Positions 49,973 through 59,862 of a stretch of DNA of 64,000 nucleotides are shown here, one piece after another. A program made the position numbers and the translations under genes. The stretch comes from Endozoicomonas sp. NE40 (GTDB lineage Bacteria; Pseudomonadota; Gammaproteobacteria; Pseudomonadales; Endozoicomonadaceae). The notes beneath the pieces are model-generated. The model did no database searches and was not told the origin of the DNA. It saw only the letters and a list, made by a program, of their open reading frames with translations. How positions within the stretch are numbered: position 1 is the stretch's first letter; each line of letters starts with the position of its first letter. The stretch is from contig NZ_JBEWTB010000002.1 in NCBI RefSeq assembly GCF_040549045.1, forward strand, positions 3,770,501-3,834,500. Direction: 5' to 3'.

Positions 49973-50692
49973 CTACATTGAGTGACTGCCCATGGCCAGT
50001 AAAGACATAACCCATTTTTGATGTGGGCCGGGAATAGCCCAGAACCCAAACAGGATCATTAATACGCCTGCAATATTGCGTGTAGCTGCTGCCTGAATCA
50101 GCGAGGTTAACTGTCTGGCAAACAGGCCCGTTAAAAAGACAGCGGGCAGGGTGCCGAGCCCAAACAGGCACATCAATAAGGCCGATTGCAGGGCATTACC
50201 CTGGGTGGCGCTCCAGACCAGTGTACTGTAGACCATTCCGCAGGGAAGCCAGCCCCAGAGGCTGCCCAGAGCCAGAGCATTGGGCAGATTGCGAATCGGC
50301 AGCAGACGGCTGGCTGCTGGCTGAATATGTTTCCATAGTCGTCCGCCCAGCTGTTCCAGTCGCATCAGGCCCCGCCACCAACCGCTGATGTAAAGCCCCA
50401 TTGCGATCAGCATAATGCCAGCGAATCCGCGCAAAGCCATGTGAACTTCACGACTGAGGTCGCCCAGATACCAGCCAAGACTACCGAGAATAAACCCCGC
50501 CAGTGTATAACTGCCTATCCTGCCCAGATGATAGGCAAGCATCAGGACCGCTGTCTGCCAGCGGCTTTTTCCCTGAAGTGACAGGCTTAATGCTGAGGTA
50601 ATACCGCCGCACATGCCAATACAGTGAGCGCTACCCAGCAGTCCGATACTGAGTGCGGTCAGATAAACAGGCATGGCGTGGGTCAGCTCCAT
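49973..50692 (-). CDS. TauE/SafE-like (UreH-type) membrane protein of the cco cluster
   Basis: 239 residues, about six hydrophobic segments. Motifs GSAHCIGMCGGI near the N-terminus and SLWGWLPCGMVYSTLVW near the middle are typical of the DsbD_2/UreH-like family often annotated as sulfite exporter TauE/SafE, which is regularly found next to ccoS and hemN in pseudomonads. The conserved Cys residues suggest a role in copper or redox handling during oxidase maturation, rather than sulfite export; that is inference from context. Confidence 0.88.
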   Translation of the reverse strand: MELTHAMPVYLTALSIGLLGSAHCIGMCGGITSALSLSLQGKSRWQTAVLMLAYHLGRIGSYTLAGFILGSLGWYLGDLSREVHMALRGFAGIMLIAMGLYISGWWRGLMRLEQLGGRLWKHIQPAASRLLPIRNLPNALALGSLWGWLPCGMVYSTLVWSATQGNALQSALLMCLFGLGTLPAVFLTGLFARQLTSLIQAAATRNIAGVLMILFGFWAIPGPHQKWVMSLLAMGSHSM

Positions 50693-50747
50693 GGGAGTAT
50701 ATCCATCGTTATTTTATTATTTGTGAAATATCATGTGTTTTGCATCT

Positions 50748-50951
50748 TTACGATTGTAAGGGGTTGTTTTTCTCACTACCCTGACGTGCGTCAGTTTGTA
50801 CTGGCTTTTTCGTTTTGTCTTCATAGAGAATGCTATGGGCCGGACCTTCAAGGTCGTCAAACTGTCCACTGTCTACTGCCCAGAAAAACACCCTGATGGC
50901 GAGGGCAATAAACAGAACGGCAAGGGGGATAAGAATAAACAGGCTTTCCAT
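50748..50951 (-). CDS. ccoS: cbb3 oxidase assembly protein CcoS
   Basis: 67 residues: one membrane helix (ILIPLAVLFIALAIRVFFWAV) followed directly by the family motif DSGQFDDLEGPAHSIL. Needed in other bacteria for cofactor insertion in cbb3 oxidase. It starts 2 bases after ccoI, so the two are translated together. Confidence 0.95.
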   Translation of the reverse strand: MESLFILIPLAVLFIALAIRVFFWAVDSGQFDDLEGPAHSILYEDKTKKPVQTDARQGSEKNNPLQS

Positions 50952-50953
50952 GT

Positions 50954-53434
50954 TTATATCCTTATGGCCGGGTTGTATACAGAGGGCGATTCTGAGCGCT
51001 CAGAAGCCTGAACATGACCGGTTTTTTGCCGTCCACCCAGGCGCAAGGCATTGCCCACAACAATCAATGAACTCAGAGCCATACCTATGGCTGCCATCCA
51101 GGGTGCAATCAGGCCCGCTGCTGCCAGAGGCAGTGCGCTAAGGTTATACAACAGTGACCAGGCCAGATTCTGGCGAATGACTGAACGGGTTTTGCGAGCC
51201 AGTTGCCAGGCATCCAGCAAGCGACTTAAGTCGTTAGATAGCAGAACAGCATCGGCACTGGTTTTTGCCAGGTCGGAAGCCGTACCCATCGCCAGTGAGA
51301 TATCAGCGCCGGCCAGAACCGGGACATCGTTAATGCCGTCACCCACCATCAGAACCCGTTCACCCTGTTGTTGCTGTTGCCTGATGAACTCAAGCTTGTC
51401 GTCGGGGCTTGCCTGTGCCTGCCAGTGGTTGATATTCAACTGTTCAGCGACAGTGGCAACCACGTTGGTCTGGTCGCCGCTGAGCAGTGTCACGGTTATA
51501 CCACGGTTTTGTAACTGACTGACCACCTCGCAGGCTTCCTGACGTAAACTGTCGTCCATCATCCGGAACCAGCACAGGGCTGTATGGTTCTTGCTGAGCA
51601 TTAACCACTGGCCAGTGCCTTCCGGTCTTGCCGGACTGTCTTCAGGCAGGCAGAAATCCGGTTTGCCTATCCGGTAAACATTGCCGTCTATAACACCTTC
51701 AACACCCTGTGCGGTGTAAGTCTTTACTTTCTGTACGGATAGCGTCGACGTGGTTGTACGAAAAGCTTTCGCAATAGGGTGTTCTGAATGAGCTTCCAGT
51801 GCTGCAGCGACCTGCAGAGCATAGTTTTCAGAATGATTCTGGCTGATCATACGCACTTCATTCAGCTCTACATTACCTCTGGTGAGTGTGCCGGTTTTAT
51901 CAAAGACAACATGGGTAATCTTCTCCAGACCTTCCAGAACATGCCCTTTTGTGATCAGGAAACCAAGCTGGTGCAAATGTCCCGTGGCGGCGGTCAGCGC
52001 CGTAGGCGTAGCCAGTGACAAAGCGCAGGGACAGGTGACCACCAGTACTGACAGGGTAATCCAGAAAGCATCTTCGGCGGCCACTGAGGACCAGTACCAG
52101 TAGACGGTGGTAGCAACGATCAGCACCGAAGCAACAAACCAGGCGGCTACCCGGTCAGCCATTCTGGCAATGGCCGGTTTGTCGTGCCGGGCATGGTTAA
52201 GCAGCTGCATGATGGCAGACATACGGGTTTCTGCGCCGGTCTGGGTGACCTTCAGCTCAATGGCGTTCTCTACATTAAGGCTACCCCCTATAACAATGTC
52301 GCCATCTTTATGGGCGACCGGGCGGTTTTCGCCGGTCAACATGGATTCGTCAAAACGGCTGGAACCACGGGTAATAATGCCGTCAGCCGGTACTGAGTCG
52401 CCGGGTAAAACACGAACAAAGTCGTTTTTTTGCAGCTCTTTTGCCGGTACCCGGACATACTCACCATCAACCCGCTTCAGGCAGCTGGAGGGTAGCAGGT
52501 TTTGCAGAGCCCTTGCGGCTCTGGAGGTGGCGTGCCTGGCTCGCAGCTCAAGGTAGCGACCCGTCAGAAGAAAGAAGGTGAACATCGACACCGAATCAAA
52601 ATAAACTTCGCCACTGCCGTTTACTGTGGCCCATAAACTGGCGACATAGGCTCCGCCTATGGCGATGGAGACCGGCACATCCATGCTCAGATGGCGAACC
52701 CTGAGGTCACGCAGGGCCGCCTTAAAGAAAGGGGCGGCAGCATAAAGGATAACCGGCGTGGCCACCAGGGCGCTGATATAACGAATAAAATCACGATAAG
52801 CGTCGCTCATATCATTGGTAATCGCCCCTGAATAGAGGGCAATGGCATACATCATCACCTGCATAGTGCCGATACCCGCCAGTGCCAGTCGCCTTATAAA
52901 ACGACGATTTTCTTCTTTTAGCAGGGCTTCCTGACGATCTGCACGCCATGGGTGGGCTTTGTAACCAACACGATGAATATGCAGCAGCAGGGTGCTCAGT
53001 GGTACCTGCTCAGGGTTCCAGACCACCTGGGCTTCATGGGTGCTGAGGTTGACGCTGATCCGGTCAACCCCGGTCAGGGTGCCGATATGGTTTTCCAGCA
53101 ACCAGATACAGGCGGCACAGGTAATGCCTTCAATTAAAAGGCTGGCCTGTTTGAGTGACGAATCGACGGCAATTACAAAATCGTTTTGAATCTCGTCCCT
53201 GTCATAAATCAGCAGCTCTTCCTGAAGTCTCCGGGTAATACTGCTGGCCTGCAGTCCGGGGTCGGTGCGGTGCTGGTAATAGCTGTTCAGGCCACCGGCA
53301 ATAATGGCTTCAGTGACGGCCTTGCAGCCGGGGCAGCACATGGGTTGCTGTTTCCCGTCAACGTCCGCATGAAAAGGGGGAGTGCCGGGAATTGGCAGAT
53401 GACAGTGAAAACAGTGGTGGTTGTCCTTGCTCAT
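50954..53434 (-). CDS. ccoI: Copper P1B-ATPase CcoI (CtpA/FixI-type)
   Basis: 826 residues. N-terminal Cys/His-rich region (HHCFHCHLPIPG ... PMCCPGCKAVTEAI) typical of FixI/CcoI, an HMA domain with GITCAACIWLLE, a membrane part with the CPC site in TCPCALSLATPTAL, FDKTGTLTRGNVEL, SEHPIAKAF (HP motif), and GDGINDVPVLAGADISLAMG. It is the slow copper exporter that supplies copper for the CuB centre of cbb3 oxidase. In the run ccoG-H-I-S. Confidence 0.96.
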   Translation of the reverse strand: MSKDNHHCFHCHLPIPGTPPFHADVDGKQQPMCCPGCKAVTEAIIAGGLNSYYQHRTDPGLQASSITRRLQEELLIYDRDEIQNDFVIAVDSSLKQASLLIEGITCAACIWLLENHIGTLTGVDRISVNLSTHEAQVVWNPEQVPLSTLLLHIHRVGYKAHPWRADRQEALLKEENRRFIRRLALAGIGTMQVMMYAIALYSGAITNDMSDAYRDFIRYISALVATPVILYAAAPFFKAALRDLRVRHLSMDVPVSIAIGGAYVASLWATVNGSGEVYFDSVSMFTFFLLTGRYLELRARHATSRAARALQNLLPSSCLKRVDGEYVRVPAKELQKNDFVRVLPGDSVPADGIITRGSSRFDESMLTGENRPVAHKDGDIVIGGSLNVENAIELKVTQTGAETRMSAIMQLLNHARHDKPAIARMADRVAAWFVASVLIVATTVYWYWSSVAAEDAFWITLSVLVVTCPCALSLATPTALTAATGHLHQLGFLITKGHVLEGLEKITHVVFDKTGTLTRGNVELNEVRMISQNHSENYALQVAAALEAHSEHPIAKAFRTTTSTLSVQKVKTYTAQGVEGVIDGNVYRIGKPDFCLPEDSPARPEGTGQWLMLSKNHTALCWFRMMDDSLRQEACEVVSQLQNRGITVTLLSGDQTNVVATVAEQLNINHWQAQASPDDKLEFIRQQQQQGERVLMVGDGINDVPVLAGADISLAMGTASDLAKTSADAVLLSNDLSRLLDAWQLARKTRSVIRQNLAWSLLYNLSALPLAAAGLIAPWMAAIGMALSSLIVVGNALRLGGRQKTGHVQASERSESPSVYNPAIRI

Positions 53435-53450
53435 ATTTCACCCCGGACCA

Positions 53451-54005
53451 TCAAGGTTGTGACTGCAGCAGCAGAGTGGCTCCGGGCTCAAGAATATGAG
53501 TCTGGTTCAGACGCCAGCCGGTTTCGTAGCCGACTTCCGGAATCAGCTCATCAATGGTTTCGAGCTGAATATAGGTTTTGCCGGAAACGGTTCTGTCGGT
53601 CTGCCCGACATAAACGACATCTGAAGTCAGAGTGATGCCCTGCTTCAGGGTGATAATGTTGTCCCGGTCTGCAAAGGCTGGTGACAGCAGGCTCAGTTTC
53701 AGCGATGAAGGCCATTCTTCGGCATCACCCTGAACCCTTACCTGCACCTCACCCATCAGTTCATCAATAGTCAGCTGTGCTGAGATGTTCAGGTCTCTGG
53801 CATTCTGGTCGCGGGTTAAGTCCTGGTTGATGGCTTTGCCACTCTTGTAGTAATCATCCACTACAACGCTGTCTTGTATTTTGAAGGCGTAATAAATCCG
53901 GTAACTGCCCCAGATAAAGGTGGTTAACAGCAGCCCTATGATTGCCCAGACCCAGGGCTCTTTGTACCAGGGAGTAAAGGGTTCGTGGTTTACCGGATGG
54001 GTCAT
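53451..54005 (-). CDS. ccoH: cbb3 oxidase assembly protein CcoH (FixH-type)
   Basis: 184 residues. One N-terminal membrane helix (WVWAIIGLLLTTFIWGSYRIYYAF) followed by the FixH feature SVVVDDYYKSGKAINQDLTRD and a periplasmic beta-rich domain. Stabilises cbb3 assembly in other bacteria. 39 bases after ccoG and 16 before ccoI. Confidence 0.93.
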   Translation of the reverse strand: MTHPVNHEPFTPWYKEPWVWAIIGLLLTTFIWGSYRIYYAFKIQDSVVVDDYYKSGKAINQDLTRDQNARDLNISAQLTIDELMGEVQVRVQGDAEEWPSSLKLSLLSPAFADRDNIITLKQGITLTSDVVYVGQTDRTVSGKTYIQLETIDELIPEVGYETGWRLNQTHILEPGATLLLQSQP

Positions 54006-54044
54006 ATACTGCTTCCTCTTGTCCGAATGGTGTTCTTTTTCTGT

Positions 54045-55430
54045 TTATGGCGAGATGAATCGGCTGCCTGAGCTGACGGATATTGAATCCGATGGCGGGT
54101 TGGTGAGGGTAAACTCAATATCCACTCCCGGTGTTTTAAGCTCATCCACAGGAGCAGATAGTCGGATAACCTGTTCTGCAACCTCTCCGGAATTGACGAC
54201 AAACGTTGTCTGGCTTCCTGAGCGTAAATCAGGGATACCGGAAAAGCTCAGGGTGAGCGTCTGATCCTGATCGGTTTTATTGGCGATTTTCAGGGTAAAG
54301 ATATTTTCGATGCGACCGTCCGGCAGGGTTCGGTACAGCACATTTCGATCCCGCAATATTTCAAACTCAAGGGGTGACCGGTTGGTCAGAGTCCATAGAA
54401 ACAGTCCTGTCATAACCAGCAGTGCGCTGACATAGCCAATCAGACGCGGGCGCAGCCAGTGAGCAGGCTTACCAGCGAGCTGATTTTCGGTCGTGTAGCG
54501 AACCAGCCCCCGTTCATACCCCATTTTATCCATGATGCTGTTACAGGCATCAATGCAGGCGGCACAGCCTATACAACCAATCTGAAGGCCGTCCCGGATA
54601 TCAATGCCGGTCGGACAAACCTGAACACAGACCTTACAGTCGATACAGTCGCCCAGTCCTTCTTCTTTATAATTGCTGTTGCGCCTTCTGGCTCCCCTGG
54701 TTTCACCGCGTTTCTCGTCGTAAGCGACAACCAGAGTGTCATTATCAAACATCACGCTCTGGAAGCGGGCGTAAGGACACATCAGCAGGCAGACCTGCTC
54801 CCGCAGCCAGCCTGCATTGCCATAAGTGGCCAGCGTGAAAAAGGCAATCCAGAATAATGCCCAGGGATGAACCTGCCAGGCGGCAATATCGGTAACCAGT
54901 TGCCTGATGGGGGTGAAGTAACCGACGAATGTCAGGCCGGTGGCCAGGGCGACGAGCAACCACAGTCCGTGTTTTGCCAGCTTTCGAAGCAGTTTGTTGC
55001 CTGACATGGGCTGCTGGTCGAGCTTGATACGGCGGTTTCGCTCGCCTTCTGTGAATCGTTCAATCCACATGAAGATCCAGGTAAAGACACTTTGTGGACA
55101 GGTATAACCACACCATACCCTGCCAGCAAAAACCGTGATGGCAAATAAACCAAAAGCGCAGATGATGAGCAGCCAGGACAGCAGAACAAAATCCTGGGGC
55201 CAGAAGGTGGCTCCAAAAATATGAAACTTTCGTTCGGGTAAATCAAACAGTACCAGTTGCTGCCCGTTGACCTGTATCCAGGCTGTACCAAAGTACAAGG
55301 CAATAAGAAGACCTGCCCCGAGCAGTCTGAGGTTGCGGAAAAAACCTTTAAAGCTTCGGGTGTAGATCGGGTCTGGCTTCTGATACAGATCTATCAGCTC
55401 AGGCTGATCGTCAGGCTGTTGTTTTTTCAT
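54045..55430 (-). CDS. ccoG: cbb3 oxidase maturation protein CcoG (FixG-type)
   Basis: 461 residues. About five membrane helices with RVWCGYTCPQSVFTW, then two [4Fe-4S] ferredoxin motifs: CIDCKVCVQVCPTGIDIRDG and CIGCAACIDACNSIMDKMGY, and a periplasmic C-terminal Ig-like domain (RSPLEFEILRDRNVLYRTLPDG). CcoG is known as a Cu(II) reductase that helps copper delivery to cbb3 oxidase. No FNR box is visible directly upstream. Confidence 0.96.
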   Translation of the reverse strand: MKKQQPDDQPELIDLYQKPDPIYTRSFKGFFRNLRLLGAGLLIALYFGTAWIQVNGQQLVLFDLPERKFHIFGATFWPQDFVLLSWLLIICAFGLFAITVFAGRVWCGYTCPQSVFTWIFMWIERFTEGERNRRIKLDQQPMSGNKLLRKLAKHGLWLLVALATGLTFVGYFTPIRQLVTDIAAWQVHPWALFWIAFFTLATYGNAGWLREQVCLLMCPYARFQSVMFDNDTLVVAYDEKRGETRGARRRNSNYKEEGLGDCIDCKVCVQVCPTGIDIRDGLQIGCIGCAACIDACNSIMDKMGYERGLVRYTTENQLAGKPAHWLRPRLIGYVSALLVMTGLFLWTLTNRSPLEFEILRDRNVLYRTLPDGRIENIFTLKIANKTDQDQTLTLSFSGIPDLRSGSQTTFVVNSGEVAEQVIRLSAPVDELKTPGVDIEFTLTNPPSDSISVSSGSRFISP

Positions 55431-55561
55431 TGTTCTGTTAACACCACTTTATTTTGACTTCTTCTGTTGCGGCTTCGAAATAGAAGCAGGCTATCAGGTG
55501 TTATTTGAAAAACATCCGGTTTTTCGATGGTCTATATTACCTGTCTTAAGAAAAAATAGCT

Positions 55562-58500
55562 TTGATAAAAGTGACAAATAATACGAAAAAACGGGTGAGA
55601 ACGGTTTTTCTTATCTGTTTGCTGATCGGCTCCAACAGTCAGGCTTTTGTTTACGCTCAGGCTTTCTATCCTGCCCCCCACGGTACAGTCGTTCTGGATC
55701 GTGATGGCGGACAACATTACTACGAAGGAACACTGCCTGCCGGAGCATCGGCTTATTATAAGCCCTACGTCAGTTCTCTGGTTGATGCTCTCTCGGCTTC
55801 AGCCACAATGGCATTGCTTTACTATACGACAGAAAGAGTATCCAGCTGGCTTCCTGAACCATGGCTAAGCTCTGTAAGACTAAGTCCTGCAAGAGTTTCG
55901 TACCTGATGGTGACAGTCATCAGTTTGGGTTCCATGTGGTTTTATTATGGCGATCTGAAAGTCAGGGCTGCTAATTTCTGGAGACTGGGCGAAGAGGATA
56001 GCCGCTATGTCATTCAGTTGATGGCTACAACCGCTTATGGCTATTCCCCACTTCATATTCAGCGGGTTTTTGATACCAGAGAACATCGGTTGTTCTACCG
56101 CATTGCTGCTTTGCCTGAGGTGCCAGAAGAAGCAAAGGCTAAAACAGCAGGTCTGGATGATGCAATGTGGGAACTGGCCAGAGTCCTGCGTGACCACAAA
56201 AGCTATATAGAATTGAATTTTCCACAGCCTCAGGGTTGTCGGATGCCCTGGTTTTACTGTGATCAAAGACGGACAGAGAGCAGACCTAAAACGCTGACCC
56301 TGTCGGTATACCCTGATGGTGGGGAAACCAGGCTGCCGGTTTCTGTAACGTTTACCTCCACTGATAACAGCTTCTGGCTTGAAGATATTTTAACCGCTTA
56401 TGAGCATGAACTTGCCCATCAAACCCGAAGCAGCGACAGAAATAATTCTGACAACCACTCCTTCAACTCTTCAGACTCTGTCATTACAGATATTGGTGAG
56501 TCAGCTTCCGGTCTCTGGATTCAGAGCTTTAAATTTGATTCGCCTTTAAGTCATGGCTGGATCAGACACCTGACGAACTGGCTTGAAAATGTCCCTTTAT
56601 GGGGAGGAGAGGGTGCTGAACAATGGAGTGAGGTATCTATTGATGATGCCTGTATTTCCGAACCCTGTCCTGTTTCGAGGGGCGTAATAATTCCGGATAA
56701 AAATGGTTGTCTGTCTGTTGATCTGGGCAACTCAACTTACTTCCTGCCGGGAAACCTGATTGATAAAACCAGACCTGCCAGTGAAAAGAGTTATTGTCAC
56801 ACCGTTTTGGGCAAAACGTCGGCAACTCATGTAACGGCAACCCATTCGGCAGCCAATCACTGGCAGGCAGAAACACTGTTCTTCAATGACCTTCCACCCA
56901 GGATGGGTTTTGTGTTTGTTACCATGGCTATGCTTGGGAACGCTGCCCGGCTGGTGGGGCAAAGGATGCCGTTTTTCTCCGGAGCGGACTCAGAATTGTT
57001 CATGGGGCAGCTATCTCATATTGATGGCAGAAGAGGTACAGGCAATGAAATCGTTCCCTTTGTCTCTCCCGGTGAAAGTGTCATTCCCTCTCTGGCCAGT
57101 TCGATTAAACCTTATCCTCCTGATACCGGCTGGGGGCTTCTGGGCCTTAGAGTTTATCCGGAACTAATGTCCCATATTACACAAACAGGAACAGGTAATG
57201 ACTGGATTGACTACACATGGGCGGCTCCCCCGGAGGATCGCAGACCGGAAATACAGGAGGTTGTTTCCATTTCACAGAATAACGTTGAACAAGAAATAAC
57301 GTGGTCAGAGGTCGCTGAAGAAAGAGAGTCTTTCCTGGGTAAAGGAATGCTGTATCAGAGTGAATTGTCCTTAGTGGATATTGTAGCCATTGAAAAGCCT
57401 CCTTCAGATGATAAAGAAGCTGCGAACGAGTCTTTACGGGATAATAAGAAGAGACCAGAAGCGATTTTCACGAGTTCCGACAGTGAGAACGAAGCGGTAC
57501 CGATTGAAGACAAAATGCAGGGGGGCGAAGATCTGTTTTTCACTGAACCAGTATCCGGTGCAACTGAACAGGCTGAATCATTATCTGAAACCGGGGATTC
57601 AGAGCCTGATACATCAGGGTCAGACGATCGGTCAGGAAGTATCATTGAGTTGCCCGGGGATAAGGAAAAAGAGTCCGATAGAGTCGGCCTTACCTCCCTT
57701 GGATCTTTACCGGAAACTGCGAGAGAAGTGGAAGTTGGTTCTGTTATTTCAATGTCTGTATTGCCACAGATTCCTGTTGATAGCGAGTCTTCCGATGTTT
57801 GGAAGCCGGATAGTATTCCATTAACAGCCGCTGAGCAGCGTTTGGCAGCTTTTAAGAAAACGGCACAGGCAAAACCACCGTCAGCTGAATTAAGCTCTGC
57901 AATAACAGAGATTGAGTCAGGGAAAGCCTGGAAAGAGGTGGTGGTCAGACATATCCGGCAAAGTGTATGGGGAGCCATGTATGGTTCGTCAGCTGATGGC
58001 AATCATGGGGGAGAGCTACCACATTTTGCGAGTAAAGATGTCTCGAATCTGAAAATGGAAATACCAGACCACTGGAGTGAGATTGATAAAGTTATTGCTG
58101 AACGGCTTAAGGTTATTGCTTTTGAAGAGGCAAAAAACAAAAAGACCAAACATTTTAAAGATAAAAATAATAAACCGATCAGGATGGTGCTTTTTGATGG
58201 AATGAACGCCCTTTTAAATAAGGTTGCTGTTCTCGAACAGGCTAAAAAGGTAGGCTCAACGGTCTATATGATTCCCTTAAAAGAGGGAGGCTATTTATCA
58301 ACTGTGACTGAGGCTGCCTCTATTTCCCTTCAGGCCTTGCAGAAAAAAGAGGAGTCCAACCCAGTGTCTGTCTGGTTCCATGAAAACGTTGAGGGTCTTG
58401 TGAAAGAGGAGTACGCGAGGGTTAGCAGGCTGTTAGGTGATCTGATCCAAATGTATAAAAATCACTACAAGGATCATGAAGTCGGTGAATCAGTAAAGTT

Positions 58501-58873
58501 TGGTCAACTTCCACTGGAGAGCATTACCAGACCCGGAAAAATGCAATCATTGAAAAAGCCTGCATTTCGCCTTACCCGTTTGATGAGTATGCAATACACT
58601 TCTGAAAACGTTGTTCCCTGGCTGGTAAAAGCCTATCCAGTTGTTAAAACCTATGAAAGCTGGAGCAACTCATTTCAGGCAATGATGGCAGCAAATGAAG
58701 GAACCAGGCTCAGCCCTGAGCCACTGAAGCCATATCGTAAACAGGCAAACCAATTGCTGATTGAATACAGCAAACTGGAGCAGAATAAAATGCCAGCCTA
58801 TAAGTGGGCTGAAGTTTCTGAAGCCAGGCAGGCTCTCGAAAAACTGTGCAGCAAGACTGATAGTGACATATAG
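55562..58873 (+). CDS. Very large exported or membrane protein of unknown family with an HELAH motif
   Basis: 1103 residues from TTG 55562 (GTG at 55571 is the alternative; neither has a good ribosome site). The N-terminus RTVFLICLLIGSNSQAFVYA resembles a signal peptide, then two hydrophobic segments near residues 75-130. At residues 282-286 is HELAH, an HExxH zinc-protease-like motif (in AYEHELAHQTRSSD). Residues about 580-760 form an acidic Ser/Glu linker (SEDDRSGS-like), followed by a Lys-rich helical C-terminal region with little similarity to anything I know. It lies on the opposite strand between ccoG and ccoP and splits the oxidase cluster. Confidence 0.7.
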   Translation: MIKVTNNTKKRVRTVFLICLLIGSNSQAFVYAQAFYPAPHGTVVLDRDGGQHYYEGTLPAGASAYYKPYVSSLVDALSASATMALLYYTTERVSSWLPEPWLSSVRLSPARVSYLMVTVISLGSMWFYYGDLKVRAANFWRLGEEDSRYVIQLMATTAYGYSPLHIQRVFDTREHRLFYRIAALPEVPEEAKAKTAGLDDAMWELARVLRDHKSYIELNFPQPQGCRMPWFYCDQRRTESRPKTLTLSVYPDGGETRLPVSVTFTSTDNSFWLEDILTAYEHELAHQTRSSDRNNSDNHSFNSSDSVITDIGESASGLWIQSFKFDSPLSHGWIRHLTNWLENVPLWGGEGAEQWSEVSIDDACISEPCPVSRGVIIPDKNGCLSVDLGNSTYFLPGNLIDKTRPASEKSYCHTVLGKTSATHVTATHSAANHWQAETLFFNDLPPRMGFVFVTMAMLGNAARLVGQRMPFFSGADSELFMGQLSHIDGRRGTGNEIVPFVSPGESVIPSLASSIKPYPPDTGWGLLGLRVYPELMSHITQTGTGNDWIDYTWAAPPEDRRPEIQEVVSISQNNVEQEITWSEVAEERESFLGKGMLYQSELSLVDIVAIEKPPSDDKEAANESLRDNKKRPEAIFTSSDSENEAVPIEDKMQGGEDLFFTEPVSGATEQAESLSETGDSEPDTSGSDDRSGSIIELPGDKEKESDRVGLTSLGSLPETAREVEVGSVISMSVLPQIPVDSESSDVWKPDSIPLTAAEQRLAAFKKTAQAKPPSAELSSAITEIESGKAWKEVVVRHIRQSVWGAMYGSSADGNHGGELPHFASKDVSNLKMEIPDHWSEIDKVIAERLKVIAFEEAKNKKTKHFKDKNNKPIRMVLFDGMNALLNKVAVLEQAKKVGSTVYMIPLKEGGYLSTVTEAASISLQALQKKEESNPVSVWFHENVEGLVKEEYARVSRLLGDLIQMYKNHYKDHEVGESVKFGQLPLESITRPGKMQSLKKPAFRLTRLMSMQYTSENVVPWLVKAYPVVKTYESWSNSFQAMMAANEGTRLSPEPLKPYRKQANQLLIEYSKLEQNKMPAYKWAEVSEARQALEKLCSKTDSDI

Positions 58874-58879
58874 CGCAAT

Positions 58880-58921
58880 GGCGCTGACTTCAGAGTAAAA
58901 ACTTTGAAGTCAGCGCCTTTT
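58880..58921 (+). terminator. Intrinsic terminator after the 1103-residue gene
   Basis: A perfect 13-bp stem (GGCGCTGACTTCA, 58880-58892, with 58905-58917), 12-base loop, then TTTT. It lies between convergent genes and probably serves ccoP as well. Confidence 0.85.
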
Positions 58922-58959
58922 GGTACACCGTTTCGGTGAGTTTGACCTCGTGTACTGCT

Positions 58960-59862
58960 TTACTTTCCCTGCTCCCCTTTAAGGCTATAGACATAAGTAG
59001 AAACCAGATGCACTTTTTCTTCTCCGAGAATATGCTTCCAGGCGGGCATTACGCCATTTCGGCCGTTTCGAACGGTATATTCAATTTCTGCCTGACTGGA
59101 GCCGTATAGCCAGATACCATTGACCAGGTTGGGAGCGCCTAAGGCTTTGTTGCCTTCTCCATTCGGGCCGTGACAAATTGAACAGGTGTCGTTATAAATT
59201 TTCTGGCCATTGTTCAGTACTGAGTCGTCTATCTGTTCAACCAGTCCTACCTGATAGCGGATAAACGTGGAAACATCCTGTACCCCTCTTTCACCAATCA
59301 CGGCTCCCCAGGCAGGCATCTGTCCGTTTCGCCCTTCCATCACGCTTATTTTGATGTTTGCAGGCGTGCCACCATACAACCAGTCATCATCGCTCAGGCT
59401 GGGGAAACCAAAAGCCCCCCCGGCATCAGAACCATGACAGAGCGCGCAGTTGTTGAGAAAGATACGCTGACCCATTTTAAGGGCTTTGGGATTTTCAACC
59501 AGTTGCTCTATGGGGGTTTTGGCGTACTGGGCAAACAGTGGTGCATAGCGTCTGTCGTGTTTTTCCTGATTCCGCTCCAGCTCGCCGGTTGATGTCCAGC
59601 CAAACAAACCTTTCCAGTTGCCCATGCCCGGATAGAGCAGAAGGTACGCTGCGGAGAAAACCAGCGTGGCAACAAACAACAGGAACCACCAGTGCGGCAT
59701 CGGGTTATCCAGTTCTTCAATGCCGTCGTAATTATGCCCGGTGGTTTCTTCGGTCAGGTCGCGTCTTTGAGTTTTGCGGGTGGCAAACAGTAGCCAGGTC
59801 ACCAGAACAAGACAGGCCAGGGTAAGTACGATGATCCAACCGCTCCAGAAACTACTCATCAT
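58960..59862 (-). CDS. ccoP: cbb3 oxidase subunit CcoP (dihaem cytochrome c)
   Basis: 300 residues. Two N-terminal membrane segments, then two c-type haem sites, CALCHGSDAGG and CSICHGPNGEG, each with a later axial Met (VMEGRNGQMPAWG and VRNGRNGVMPAWK). Passes electrons to CcoO. Its start overlaps ccoQ by 4 bases. Last gene of ccoNOQP. Confidence 0.97.
   Translation of the reverse strand: MMSSFWSGWIIVLTLACLVLVTWLLFATRKTQRRDLTEETTGHNYDGIEELDNPMPHWWFLLFVATLVFSAAYLLLYPGMGNWKGLFGWTSTGELERNQEKHDRRYAPLFAQYAKTPIEQLVENPKALKMGQRIFLNNCALCHGSDAGGAFGFPSLSDDDWLYGGTPANIKISVMEGRNGQMPAWGAVIGERGVQDVSTFIRYQVGLVEQIDDSVLNNGQKIYNDTCSICHGPNGEGNKALGAPNLVNGIWLYGSSQAEIEYTVRNGRNGVMPAWKHILGEEKVHLVSTYVYSLKGEQGK

Noticed and set aside
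54002..54202. Small minus-strand frame between ccoH and ccoG
   Set aside because: Overlaps the 3' end of ccoG in another frame and has no homologue-like features.
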